Assembly (NCBI RefSeq): GCF_008297975.1
Contig: NZ_VLNY01000004.1
Location: forward strand, 186,001-250,000
Origin: Antrihabitans cavernicola
GTDB lineage: Bacteria > Actinomycetota > Actinomycetes > Mycobacteriales > Mycobacteriaceae
Length of the DNA stretch: 64,000 bases
Direction of reading: 5' to 3'
Shown piece after piece: positions 20,374-30,046 of the stretch; the first letter of the stretch is position 1, and each line of letters opens with the position of its first letter. The notes under the pieces are model-generated. The model saw only the letters and a program-made list of their open reading frames with translations, ran no database searches and was not told the origin of the DNA. A program made the position numbers and the translations under genes.

Positions 20374-21458
20374 GCTCCAGTGCACCGACGCAGTACTCCG
20401 GCGCCAACATGATCACCGTGACCGGTGCCAACAAGCACTACGGCAACTTCGCGGCGCTGGACAACGTGACGCTCGACATTCCGTCGGGTTCGCTGACGGC
20501 ACTGCTCGGCCCGTCGGGCTCCGGTAAGTCGACGCTGCTGCGCTCGATCGCAGGCTTGGAGACGTTGGACTCGGGGATCGTGACGATCGCCGGCCGGGAC
20601 GTCACGCACATCTCGCCGCAGAAGCGTGACATCGGCTTCGTGTTCCAGCACTACGCCGCGTTCAAGCACATGTCGGTCCGCGACAACGTGGCCTTCGGCC
20701 TGAAGATTCGCAAGCGTCCGAAGCCCGAAATCGCCAAGCGGGTAGACGAATTGCTCGGAATCGTCGGACTCGACGGCTTTCAGCATCGCTACCCGGCGCA
20801 ACTCTCGGGAGGCCAGCGTCAGCGCATGGCGCTGGCGCGTGCGCTCGCCGTCGATCCGCAGGTGCTGCTGCTCGACGAGCCGTTCGGCGCGCTCGACGCC
20901 AAGGTGCGCACCGATCTGCGGACGTGGCTCCGGCGTTTGCACGAGGAAGTGCATGTCACGACCGTGCTGGTGACTCACGATCAGGAAGAGGCGCTCGACG
21001 TCGCCGACCGGATCGCGGTGCTCAACAAGGGCCGCATCGAGCAGGTCGGCACACCGGAAGACCTCTACGACCGGCCGGAGAACGATTTCGTCATGTCGTT
21101 CCTGGGGCCCGTCGCGAAGTTGAACGGCAAGTTGGTGCGCCCGCACGACATTCGGGTCGGGCGCGATCCCGCGATGGCGCAGGCTCAGCTGGAGGGCACA
21201 GCGGAATCGGCCGGTGTCACCCGCGCCACGGTCGAGCGAGTGGTGCACCTCGGGTTCGAGGTGCGCGTGGAATTGCGCAATGCGGCAACCGGCGACCTGT
21301 TCGCCGCGCAGGTGACGCGTGGCGACAGCGAAGCGCTGCGGCTCAGTGAGGGCGAAACGGTCTACGCGCGGGCAACGCGACTGCCGCAGCTGCCGGAAAA
21401 CGTTATCGAGCAGCCGGAATCCGCAGGAGTCGGGGAACCCCTCACCACGTCTAAGTGA
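20370..21458 (+). CDS. cysA: Sulfate/thiosulfate ABC transporter ATPase
   Basis: ATP-hydrolysing subunit of the importer, 362 residues. Walker [11 protein letters not shown]-loop [12 protein letters not shown], signature [15 protein letters not shown], Walker [12 protein letters not shown] and the H-loop [10 protein letters not shown] are all intact. A TOBE-like regulatory domain follows from about residue 240. ATG in a 4-bp overlap with cysW. Its 3' end overlaps the end of the convergent MFS gene by 8 bp. Confidence 0.95.
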   Translation: MSSSAPTQYSGANMITVTGANKHYGNFAALDNVTLDIPSGSLTALLGPSGSGKSTLLRSIAGLETLDSGIVTIAGRDVTHISPQKRDIGFVFQHYAAFKHMSVRDNVAFGLKIRKRPKPEIAKRVDELLGIVGLDGFQHRYPAQLSGGQRQRMALARALAVDPQVLLLDEPFGALDAKVRTDLRTWLRRLHEEVHVTTVLVTHDQEEALDVADRIAVLNKGRIEQVGTPEDLYDRPENDFVMSFLGPVAKLNGKLVRPHDIRVGRDPAMAQAQLEGTAESAGVTRATVERVVHLGFEVRVELRNAATGDLFAAQVTRGDSEALRLSEGETVYARATRLPQLPENVIEQPESAGVGEPLTTSK

Positions 21459-22692
21459 GGGAGGGTGCCCCTGACTCGGGCCGTCGGGTGCGAACCAGGC
21501 GACGCAGTCCGAATGCGAGCAGGAGTGCGGCGACGAGCAGGACGCCGACGAAAATCGTCAACCCGTTCCAGCCTGCCGCGTGAAATGCGATTCCGCCGAC
21601 GGCGCCGGCGATCGCGCTGCCGAAGTAGTAGCCGAACAGGTACAGCGACGACGCCTCGGCGCGGTGCACCGTTGCGATCCGGCTCACCCAACCGCTGGCC
21701 ACCGAGTGCGCACCGAAGAATCCGGCCGTGAACAGTGCGACACCGATCAGTATCCAGGCGATCGAATTCGCCAGTGTGGCAAGCAAGCCCACGCTCGCGA
21801 CCACTACGGATACCGTCAGCACCTGCGATCGGCCGAAGCGATCTGCCGATCGACCGGCTGCCGCTGACGACACGGTGCCTGCCAGATAGAGCAGGAAGAC
21901 CGACCCGATCACCGCTTGCGACAGGTGAAACGGCGCGGCCATGAGTCGGTAGCCCAGATAGTTGTAGACCGTGACGAACCCACCCATCAGGACAAATCCG
22001 AGCGTGAACAAACTCAGCAGCGCGGGATTGCGCAGGTGCGCAGCCAGATTGGCGACGGTCGAGCGGATGCCGACGCGACGCGAGGTGAAGTAGCGCGACT
22101 CCGGGAGTTCGCGGACGAAGATCAGCGCGAACGCCGTCGCAGCGATCGCGGCGCATTCCATCGCCCACCGCCACGACGTGAGATCCAGTACCGCGGCGGG
22201 GATCAGCCGGCCGACAAGGCCACCGATGGTCGTTCCCGCGATGTAGCGGCCTGCGGCTGCACCCAACGAATCCGAGTGGATTTCCTCGGCCAGGTAGGCC
22301 ATCGCAACAGCAGGGACACCGGCGAGCGCGATGCCTTGGGCCGCACGACACGCCAGCAGCACTTCGATCGACGGGCTGAGGGGGAGTAACAAGCCGATTG
22401 CGGACGACGCCGCCGCGGAGATGGCCATCACCCTGCGGCGTCCGTAGCGTTCGGACAACACGCTCGCCGGAACGATGGCGAGCGCCAAGAAGCCGGTGGT
22501 GACCGAGACCGCGAGCGCCGAGGTCGCTGGGGACACGCCGAAATACTCGGAGAACGTCGGCAGCACGGCTTGCGCGCTGTACATCGACACGAACGTCGTC
22601 AGACCCGCCGCGAACAGCGCGAGCGTGATGCGTCTATATCCGGCGGATCCGCGCTGGTGAGCGTGGGTTCTCGCTTCGGCCTGCAGTGTCAT
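21451..22692 (-). CDS. MFS transporter (drug/metabolite exporter type)
   Basis: 413-residue twelve-helix transporter. The motif-A-like loop is [13 protein letters not shown] after helix 2, and its second copy [14 protein letters not shown] sits between helices 8 and 9. The closest known type by eye is YnfM/arabinose-exporter-like. Start ATG 22692 chosen because AGGAGG precedes it. It is transcribed away from the LysR gene, the usual arrangement for a LysR-controlled exporter, and lies beside the NRPS gene, so export of the NRPS product is one possibility. Substrate unknown. Confidence 0.85.
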   Translation of the reverse strand: MTLQAEARTHAHQRGSAGYRRITLALFAAGLTTFVSMYSAQAVLPTFSEYFGVSPATSALAVSVTTGFLALAIVPASVLSERYGRRRVMAISAAASSAIGLLLPLSPSIEVLLACRAAQGIALAGVPAVAMAYLAEEIHSDSLGAAAGRYIAGTTIGGLVGRLIPAAVLDLTSWRWAMECAAIAATAFALIFVRELPESRYFTSRRVGIRSTVANLAAHLRNPALLSLFTLGFVLMGGFVTVYNYLGYRLMAAPFHLSQAVIGSVFLLYLAGTVSSAAAGRSADRFGRSQVLTVSVVVASVGLLATLANSIAWILIGVALFTAGFFGAHSVASGWVSRIATVHRAEASSLYLFGYYFGSAIAGAVGGIAFHAAGWNGLTIFVGVLLVAALLLAFGLRRLVRTRRPESGAPSLT

Positions 22693-22759
22693 CGAACCTC
22701 CTGATTCCCATCGTCGTCCGAGCGGTCTCATAACGGAAATGAATCGTTGTCGCCTCGGT

Positions 22760-22776
22760 TATGCTCTAGCTGCATA
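22760..22776. promoter_or_regulatory. Palindrome between MFS and LysR genes, candidate LysR operator
   Basis: TATGC-N7-GCATA is a perfect inverted repeat and contains the T-N11-A core bound by LysR-type proteins. It ends immediately before the AGGAGG of the LysR gene and lies 68 bp from the MFS start, a position suited to autoregulation and divergent control. Confidence 0.55.
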
Positions 22777-22787
22777 TAGGAGGTGCG

Positions 22788-23687
22788 ATGCTGGGCGACG
22801 ATCTCCGGTGGTTCATCACTCTCGCCGAACTGGAGCAGGTCACTGCCGCCGCAGACGAGCTCCACATCGCTCAGCCGACGTTGTCGCGCATGTTGGCGCG
22901 ATTGGAACGCAGGCTGAACGCCGAACTGTTCGACAGACGCGGTAAACGCATAGCGCTCAACCGCTTCGGGCGCATCTACTACGAGCGGGCGCGACGTGCG
23001 CAAGCCGAACTCGATGCGGCGCAACGAGAGATCGGCGATCTGATCGATCCCGCGCAGGGGACCGTCGCGCTCTCGTTCCTGCATTCGTTCGGGGTGCGAC
23101 TGGTCCCGGCTCTGATCGCGCAGTTTCGTACGCAGTCGCCGCGAGTGACGTTCACTCTGACGCAGGATGCTGCGGACGCGGTGACGAGGCGGGTGACGAC
23201 AGGTGAAGCCGACCTGGCGATCGTGTCGCCGCGGCCTGCGGGATCGACGGTGGCGTGGCGACGACTGATGTTGCAGCGACTGGCCCTGGCTGTCCCCGCC
23301 ACCCACCGCTTCGCCGATCGCCGCCAGATCGGACTCGCCGATGCGATCGACGAACCGTTCATCGCGATGCACCCCGACTTCGGCATGCGGCGCATCCTTG
23401 AAGAGCTCTGTGCCGCAGCGCATTTTCGGCCTCGAGTGACGTTCGAGTCGAGCGAGCTCGGCACGGTTGCCGGGCTGGTGAGTGCAGGCCTAGGCGTCGC
23501 CGTCCTGCCCGTCGACGATCAGCCTCAGCTCCCGCCGGGCCTGGTGCTCATCCCGCTCGTCGACGCCGGCGCCACCCGGGAGATCGGGGTGATCTGGAAC
23601 CCGGACAGGCCGTTGTCGCGGCCGGTCCGGGCGTTCCGAGACTTCGTCGAAGAATGGAGCACGCGCCCCGATCAGCTGCGCGCGTGA
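22788..23687 (+). CDS. LysR-family transcriptional regulator
   Basis: 299 residues. The N-terminal helix-turn-helix is LEQVTAAADELHIAQPTLSR and MLARLERRLNAELFDRRGK. The C-terminal part is a type-2 periplasmic-binding-like effector domain (VALSFLHSFGVRLVPALIAQ, GEADLAIVSPRP, GLVSAGLGVAVLPVDDQP). It is likely to control the divergent MFS gene and itself. ATG after a strong AGGAGG. Its end overlaps the end of the convergent NRPS gene by 16 bp. Confidence 0.9.
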   Translation: MLGDDLRWFITLAELEQVTAAADELHIAQPTLSRMLARLERRLNAELFDRRGKRIALNRFGRIYYERARRAQAELDAAQREIGDLIDPAQGTVALSFLHSFGVRLVPALIAQFRTQSPRVTFTLTQDAADAVTRRVTTGEADLAIVSPRPAGSTVAWRRLMLQRLALAVPATHRFADRRQIGLADAIDEPFIAMHPDFGMRRILEELCAAAHFRPRVTFESSELGTVAGLVSAGLGVAVLPVDDQPQLPPGLVLIPLVDAGATREIGVIWNPDRPLSRPVRAFRDFVEEWSTRPDQLRA

Positions 23688-26600
23688 ACGGGTGCCCCGA
23701 GTGCTTCGCCGAGAACGGGACCGAGTAGCTGCAACGCACCCGGTGCCATCATCTCGCCGTGGTGGGCGGCGATAGAGACGTCCGTGATGCGACCGGTCAC
23801 GTGTGGAGCCCAGGTATCGGCAGCATCGGCGCGGGTCGGATGATCCAGCGCCGCACTGAAGAACAGCACATCGCCGTCGAACGGCCGAGGCCGGTGCTGC
23901 TGCATCAGATCGCCTGCACGCAGCGCACTGGCGAACAGACGTTGCGCCCGTTCCGGGGTGAGTGCCGAGGATCCGACTGCCATGTCGTCGAGGAGACGCT
24001 GCGCCTGCGCCAACGAGAACTCGCCGTCCGGCGCGTCCAAGTCCACGTCGACTCCGAGCGAACGTAGGGTCTGCGCCAGTTCGGTGCGCACCATGTCCGC
24101 GTCCGTCTCGCGGATGGAGTCGACCAATGTCAGCGATGCCACCTCTTCACCCGCGGCCTGCAACTGCGTGGCCATCGCGTGGGCGATCACACCGCCGAGC
24201 GACCAGCCGAGTAGGTGGTACGGGCCGTGCGGTTGTGCGCGGCGAATCTCCTCGACGTAGCGTGCAGCGATCCGGTCGATCGACGCGGGGTTGTCATCCG
24301 CCTCGAGAATCGAGGGCGACTGCAGCCCGTAGATCTGGCGCGTCGGTTGCACGTATTCGGTGAGGCCCCAGTACATCCAGGCCAGACCGCTGATGGGGTG
24401 CACGCAGAACAGCGGCTGCTCGGTGTTGCCGCGACCGATCGGAATCAGTACGTCGAGTCCGTCGCTCGCCTTGTCGGCAGTATCGACATCGGAGGTGACT
24501 CGGCGCGCCAGGTCGTGCACCGTCCGATGGGTGAAGAACCATTGCAGCGCAACGCGTATGCCCAATGTCTTGGTGAGCCGGGCGCTGGCGCGTGCCGCGA
24601 GGAGTGAGTGTCCGCCGAGTTCGAAGAAGTCGTCGTCGATGCTCACCCGATCGACCGCGAGCAGATCTTCGAAGACCGCTGCGATCGCGTCTTCGATTCG
24701 ATTGCTCGGCGCGCGGTAGGGGGTGACGTCCGTCCGCGGCGCGGGCAGCGCCTGCCGGTCCAGCTTGCCGTGCTTGGTCAGCGGTAGCTCGTCCAACACC
24801 ACTGATGCGGACGGAATCATGTACGACGGCAGTTGATGTGCGAGTGTCGATTTGAGATCGGCGGTGTCGATGCTGGCGCCCTCGGTGGGAACCACGTAGC
24901 CGACCAGCTGGTCACCGGAACTCTCGTTGGATCGCGACAACACCGCCACCTGCGCAACGTCTTCCAGGCGCAGCAGCGCTGCCTCGATCTCGCCGAGCTC
25001 GATGCGGAAGCCACGCACTTTCACCTGGAAGTCGGTGCGGCCCACATATTGCAGCTCGCCCTGTTCGGTCCACGACACCAGGTCGCCGGTTCGATACATC
25101 CGCGCGCCGACATCGCCGTAGGGATTGGCGACGAATCGCTCTGCCGTCAAAGCGCTTTGGCCGTGGTAGCCGCGAGCGAGTTGTGTACCCGCCAAGTACA
25201 ACTCCCCAGGAACCCCTGCGGGCATGGGGTGCAGCCGGGCATCGAGGACGAGCACCTGCGTGTTCCACTCGGGCATTCCCACCGGTACGGCCGCCGTATC
25301 CGCCGCGTCCACGGTGTGCGCTGTGACCGACACCGCGGCCTCGGTGGGACCGTAGAGGTTGAACAACGTCGCGTTGTTGCCACCGAGGAAGCGTTGAGCC
25401 GTCGCAGCGGGGAGCACTTCACCGATTGCGAGGACGCGACGCAATGAGGTCGGTAGCTTGCCTTCCGCTTCCACGAGCAGGGCGTCGAGCATCGACGGCA
25501 CCGCATGCAGCGTGGTGATCTCTTCGGCACGCAACACGTCGTTGAGATACGACGGGTCACGATGGCCGCCGGGTCCCGCAAGCACCATGCGCCCACCCGA
25601 CACTGCCGCAGTCCAGTACTCCCAGACGGAGAGATCGAATGTCGCCGCGGTCTTGACAAGGATGGCGTCGTCGGCACCGAGCTCGAACTCGGATCGCTTC
25701 CACTGCAACTGATGTGCAATCGCGCCGTGGCTCAGCGACACGCCCTTCGGTCGGCCGGTCGAACCGGACGTGAAGATGACGTAGGCGGTGTTCGTCGGGT
25801 TCAGCGGTGCCAGTCGATCGCTGTCACGGATGGTGCTGTCGTCGTAGTCGGCGAGGTTCAGCTCGTCGACTACCACCGTGCGTACGGTAGTGGCCTCGAA
25901 GCTGTCTCGGCTCGTCGTCAGAACACACACCGGATCGACGATGTCGAATTGGTAGGCGGTGCGATCGGCGGGCTGAGACGGATCGATGGGAACGTACGCG
26001 CCGCCTGACTTCGCGACGGCGAACATGGCGATCACCAACTCCACTGATCGCTCCATGGCGAGAACGACCGTGGACTCGGGTCCGACGCCGGCGTCGATCA
26101 GGTAGCGCGCGAGGCGATTGACGCGAGCGTCCAGTTCGGCGTACGACAAAGTGGCATTGCGTTCCCAGCCGCTGTCTCCGCATGCAACCAGGGCTGTGTT
26201 GTCGGCGTGTTCGGCAACCTGCGCGTCGAGGAGCGTGGCGAGAGTCGCCGAGGTATCGGTGCGTTGCTGTGTGCGATTCCACCGTGACACCACGCGCTCA
26301 CGCTCGCCGGTTTCCAGCAGATCGATGTCACCGACGGGCGCCTGCGGGTCGGCGACGACCGACCGCAGCACGCGCTCGTAGCGTTCGGCGAACTGCGCGA
26401 TGGTGGCCTGATCGAAAAGGTCTACCGCGTAGGAGAATTCGATCACGATGTCATCGGGGCGGCCGTCGTGATCGTGTTGATCGATGACGGTCACCTGCAG
26501 GTCGGTCTTGGCGAGGTTGGCGTCGAGCTCGACGGGACTTACGGTCAGTCCGGGCAGTTCCAGCGTGCCGTGCGAGAGATTCTGGAACAGGAAGCCGATT

Positions 26601-29524
26601 TGGTAGATGGGGTTGCGGGCGTTGCTGCGAGGCGGATTGAGCACCTCGACGAGCCGCTCGAACGGCACCTCTGCATGCGCGTAGGCCTGTAGATCCGTTT
26701 CGCGGACCCGACTCAGCAGATCGTCGAAGCCCTCCGACTGTTCCAACCGCACTCGCAGCACGAGGGTGTTGACGAACATGCCGATCAGATCGTCGAGTAC
26801 CGCTTCGCCACGCCCGGCGATCGGAGTGCCGACGGCCACGTCGTCGGTGCCGGACAGCCGACCCAGCAGCACCGACAATGCCGCGTGCATGACCATGAAC
26901 AACGACGATCCGTTGCGGCGCGACAGCTCCAGCAGGTCGTGGTGCAGTGCGCCGTCCAACGTGAATTGCGTTGTGGCGCCTCGGAAGGACTGCGCCGCCG
27001 GGCGCGGGCGGTCACCGGGGAGTTCGAGTTGATCGGGCATACCGGCCAATTGCTCGGTCCAATAGTCGATCTGGCGGGCCGCCAACGAATTCGGATCGTT
27101 GTCGGCGCCGAGCAACGCGCGCTGCCACAACGAGTAGTCGGCATATTGCACGCTCAGCGGTGCCCATTGCGGCGCCATCCCCTGGGTGCGCGCCGCGTAC
27201 GCGACGGTGAGATCCCGCGCGAACGGAGCGATGGAGGAACCGTCGGCGGCAACGTGATGGACGACGAACGCCAGCACGCAGTCGTCGCCGACCTCGAAGA
27301 CGCGTGCGTGCACGGGAACCTCGACGGCGACGTCGAAACCGCGCATTGCGACGGCCAACACGCTGTCGAGTACCTCGTGCTCGTCGATCACGACGGGCGT
27401 CAAATCTGGGATGGCCTGTGCCGCAGGAACAACGACCTGGCACGGCTCGGTGTTGTCGAGCGGGTAGTACGTACGCAACGATTCGTGACGCTCGAAGACA
27501 TCGGCGAATGCTGCCTGCAATGCGCCTGTGTCGAGATCGCCCGAAAGTCGAAGGGCGAACGGAATGTTGTCCACCGCGGACGCGGTGTCGAATTGATTCA
27601 GGAACCAGTACCGCTGCTGCGCAAAGGACACCGGGACCCGTTCGGGCCGCGGGCCTGCGACGAGTGCGGGGCGAGCACCCTGGCCGCGCAGCGGTTCGAC
27701 CACCGTCGCGAGTGTGCTGACCGTCGGTGATTCGAACAGCGCACGGGCTGGAATACGCGCGTCGAGCGCGGCGCCCAGTCGAGCTGCGACCTGCGTTGCG
27801 ATGAGCGAGTTTCCGCCCAGTTCGAAGAAGTCGCCGTTGCCGCCCACGTTGTCTATCCCGAGAACATCGGCATATACGGACGCGATCAATTCTTCGAGCG
27901 GTCCTTCGGGTGCCCGGTAGGCGGCGGTTTCGAAAATCGGTTCGGGCAATGCGGCGCGGTCGAGCTTGCCGACCGGTGTCAGCGGGATCTCGTCGAGCAC
28001 GATGATCGACGAGGGAAGCATGTACGCGGGGAGCGACAACGCGATGAAGGATTCGAGCTCTTTGACATCGACGCGGCCTGCCTTCGGCAGGACGTAGGAA
28101 ACCAATGTCGTTGCACCCGAGGGGGCTTCCCGACCGACTGTGGCTGCGAAGCTGACATCGGGATGATCGGCGAGTGCGGCATCGATTTCGCCGAGCTCGA
28201 TGCGGAAGCCGCGGACCTTGACCTGAAAGTCGTTGCGCCCGATGAACTCGATCGCACCGTTCTCACGGCGACGGACGACATCGCCGGTGCGATACATCCG
28301 TGTGCCCGGCTCACCCGACGGGCTCGCGACGAAACGACCGGCCGTCAGTGCGAGCCGGTGGTGATAGCCGCGGGCCAGCTGGATTCCGGTCAGATAGAGC
28401 TCGCCGGCAACGCCGACAGGGACGGGCGAGAGGCGCTCGTCGAGTACGTGCGCTGCCATGTTGCGAACGGCGGGGCCGATGGTGATCGATTGGCCGGGCA
28501 CCAGCGGATCGCTGATGTTGGACATGATCGTGGTCTCGGTCGGCCCGTATCCGTTGTAGAACTCGCGGCCGGTCGCCCACCGGTTCACCAGGTCCGGGCC
28601 GCATGCATCGCCGCCGACCACCACGACGCGGAGATCGTCGAGGCCATCGGGATCGACCGACGACAGCGCGGCGGGCGTGATGAACGTGTGTGTGACCCGC
28701 TCGCGGGCGAACAGATCCTTCAACTCGTCGCCGCCGTAGACGGACGGGGGAGCGATGACCATCGTGGCGCCCGCCCCGACCGCAAGCAGTAGCTCGAGAA
28801 CGGACGCGTCGAAGCTCGGCGAGGCGAAGTGCAGCGCGCGGGACTCGGCGGAGACGCCGTAGCGCTCGCGCTGTTCGGCGCAGAAGCTGTCCAGTCCGGT
28901 ATGGGTGACCAGCACACCCTTCGGGCGACCGGTGGAACCCGATGTGTAGATCACGTATGCGGTGTGTTCCGGGCGGAGCGGGCTGATCCGATCGTCGTAG
29001 GACACCGGATCCGCGGACTGCTGCGCGACACCCTTCGTCAACTCGTCGTCGTCGAGCGCGAGCCAGGCGATCCCGTCGGGAAGCTGATCGCGGACGCCGG
29101 TCAGCGTCAGGCCCACGAGCGCGCCGGAGTCGGTGATCATGTGCGCTACCCGGTCGGCCGGATAGTCGGGATCGACGGGAACGAAGCCGGCACCGGTCTT
29201 GGCCACGGCCCACACGGCGACGATCGAGTCGATCGAGCGGGGAATACCGATGGCGATCAAATCCTCCGGACCCAGGCCCCGAGCGATGAGTACCCGGGCC
29301 AACTGCGACGAGCGGGCGTCCAGTTCGGCATAGGTGACGGTGGCACCTGCGAAGGACAGCGCGGTGCCGTCGGGATTGGCTTCCGCGGCGCTGCCGAGTA
29401 GCTGTGGCAACGTCGCGACCCGCTTCGGCTTGCGACGAACCGGTCGTTGCCTGCTCGCGGGCCGTTTCGAGGACGAATCTCGCGCGTCGGGATCGATCCG
29501 TGACAGTGAATTACCTATCGTCAT
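23672..29524 (-). CDS. Two-module non-ribosomal peptide synthetase (A-PCP-C-A-PCP-TE)
   Basis: 1950-residue NRPS. Order: adenylation A1 (about 36-545; YVIYTSGSTGRPKGV, YGPTETT, GKLDRAALP), carrier PCP1 with Ser573 in FFELGGNSL, condensation C (about 615-1060) with HHVAADG at 756-762, A2 (about 1115-1610; YVIFTSGSTGRPKGV, YGPTEAA), PCP2 with Ser1640 in FFELGGHSL, and a thioesterase with GWSLGG (Ser1775) and a late HHGE histidine. There is no epimerase, methyltransferase or MbtH gene. The layout predicts a dipeptide or a dimerised or cyclised product. Binding-pocket residues read by eye: A1 D-A-L-I-V-G-G-I-M-K (no sure match, hydrophobic); A2 D-L-W-H-L-I-L-V-S-K (nearest to serine codes but differing at key positions). 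ATG after AAGGAG. It sits between two sulfur operons where M. tuberculosis has none. Confidence 0.95.
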   Translation of the reverse strand: MTIGNSLSRIDPDARDSSSKRPASRQRPVRRKPKRVATLPQLLGSAAEANPDGTALSFAGATVTYAELDARSSQLARVLIARGLGPEDLIAIGIPRSIDSIVAVWAVAKTGAGFVPVDPDYPADRVAHMITDSGALVGLTLTGVRDQLPDGIAWLALDDDELTKGVAQQSADPVSYDDRISPLRPEHTAYVIYTSGSTGRPKGVLVTHTGLDSFCAEQRERYGVSAESRALHFASPSFDASVLELLLAVGAGATMVIAPPSVYGGDELKDLFARERVTHTFITPAALSSVDPDGLDDLRVVVVGGDACGPDLVNRWATGREFYNGYGPTETTIMSNISDPLVPGQSITIGPAVRNMAAHVLDERLSPVPVGVAGELYLTGIQLARGYHHRLALTAGRFVASPSGEPGTRMYRTGDVVRRRENGAIEFIGRNDFQVKVRGFRIELGEIDAALADHPDVSFAATVGREAPSGATTLVSYVLPKAGRVDVKELESFIALSLPAYMLPSSIIVLDEIPLTPVGKLDRAALPEPIFETAAYRAPEGPLEELIASVYADVLGIDNVGGNGDFFELGGNSLIATQVAARLGAALDARIPARALFESPTVSTLATVVEPLRGQGARPALVAGPRPERVPVSFAQQRYWFLNQFDTASAVDNIPFALRLSGDLDTGALQAAFADVFERHESLRTYYPLDNTEPCQVVVPAAQAIPDLTPVVIDEHEVLDSVLAVAMRGFDVAVEVPVHARVFEVGDDCVLAFVVHHVAADGSSIAPFARDLTVAYAARTQGMAPQWAPLSVQYADYSLWQRALLGADNDPNSLAARQIDYWTEQLAGMPDQLELPGDRPRPAAQSFRGATTQFTLDGALHHDLLELSRRNGSSLFMVMHAALSVLLGRLSGTDDVAVGTPIAGRGEAVLDDLIGMFVNTLVLRVRLEQSEGFDDLLSRVRETDLQAYAHAEVPFERLVEVLNPPRSNARNPIYQIGFLFQNLSHGTLELPGLTVSPVELDANLAKTDLQVTVIDQHDHDGRPDDIVIEFSYAVDLFDQATIAQFAERYERVLRSVVADPQAPVGDIDLLETGERERVVSRWNRTQQRTDTSATLATLLDAQVAEHADNTALVACGDSGWERNATLSYAELDARVNRLARYLIDAGVGPESTVVLAMERSVELVIAMFAVAKSGGAYVPIDPSQPADRTAYQFDIVDPVCVLTTSRDSFEATTVRTVVVDELNLADYDDSTIRDSDRLAPLNPTNTAYVIFTSGSTGRPKGVSLSHGAIAHQLQWKRSEFELGADDAILVKTAATFDLSVWEYWTAAVSGGRMVLAGPGGHRDPSYLNDVLRAEEITTLHAVPSMLDALLVEAEGKLPTSLRRVLAIGEVLPAATAQRFLGGNNATLFNLYGPTEAAVSVTAHTVDAADTAAVPVGMPEWNTQVLVLDARLHPMPAGVPGELYLAGTQLARGYHGQSALTAERFVANPYGDVGARMYRTGDLVSWTEQGELQYVGRTDFQVKVRGFRIELGEIEAALLRLEDVAQVAVLSRSNESSGDQLVGYVVPTEGASIDTADLKSTLAHQLPSYMIPSASVVLDELPLTKHGKLDRQALPAPRTDVTPYRAPSNRIEDAIAAVFEDLLAVDRVSIDDDFFELGGHSLLAARASARLTKTLGIRVALQWFFTHRTVHDLARRVTSDVDTADKASDGLDVLIPIGRGNTEQPLFCVHPISGLAWMYWGLTEYVQPTRQIYGLQSPSILEADDNPASIDRIAARYVEEIRRAQPHGPYHLLGWSLGGVIAHAMATQLQAAGEEVASLTLVDSIRETDADMVRTELAQTLRSLGVDVDLDAPDGEFSLAQAQRLLDDMAVGSSALTPERAQRLFASALRAGDLMQQHRPRPFDGDVLFFSAALDHPTRADAADTWAPHVTGRITDVSIAAHHGEMMAPGALQLLGPVLGEALGAPVHARS

Positions 29525-30046
29525 TCGAGTTCGACTCCTTGCTTACGGTGATGCGCGTTCATCGAAATGCTTCGGGCTCGATCTCATGACCCAGATTTGA
29601 GTACCCAATTATCGCAAATTACCTCTGCTTACGAAAATCGAACTGGTCACTCGAGTGATAATTTGCACAAGAAATTACTGCGGGTGATCGAGGGCGCGGC
29701 CGCTACGACTGCAGTCCGAATTGTCCGACGCGATCGGGAAATATGCAGGTGAAGTGATGTTTTTGGCCGATTAACGCATCGTGGACTCTTTGTATTACAG
29801 TCTGTTCGTACACCGTGAATGCATTCATTACAGTAGGAATGCGGCGCAGATAAAGTCTTTCGATATTATTTCGACGCGATTCAAGCCCTGGTGACACGCA
29901 TATTCACGACGGTAAACAGAATTCTTTCGAGAATTATCGGATCTTTGCGGACCTACGGTCTGTTTAGCAGCGCATACTCACACGGCCGGTCAGGAATGCG
30001 ACACATTGTGCGCGTGCTGCAACGCAGCGTCAGGCGGCGCTCGCAG
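29525..30046. other. AT-rich gene-free region upstream of the NRPS
   Basis: 522 bp without a convincing gene on either strand, and clearly poorer in G+C than everything around it. It must hold the NRPS promoter. On the minus strand a GATAAT (about 29612-29617) could be the -10 element, some 90 bp before the start. It also contains a 12-bp perfect palindrome at 29647-29658. The part from 29760 to 29960 shows nothing I can name; it may be a remnant of an insertion. No iron box of the IdeR type is seen. Confidence 0.6.
29647..29658. promoter_or_regulatory. 12-bp perfect palindrome upstream of the NRPS promoter
   Basis: TCACTCGAGTGA, its own reverse complement, lies about 30 bp upstream of the presumed NRPS -10 element on the minus strand. 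That is where an activator or a repressor covering the -35 region would bind. No regulator can be named. Confidence 0.4.

Noticed and set aside
29525-30046. Iron-regulated (IdeR) box and siderophore assignment for the NRPS
   Set aside because: No TTAGGTTAG-type inverted repeat is visible, and there is no hydroxylase, salicylate or ferric-uptake gene nearby.
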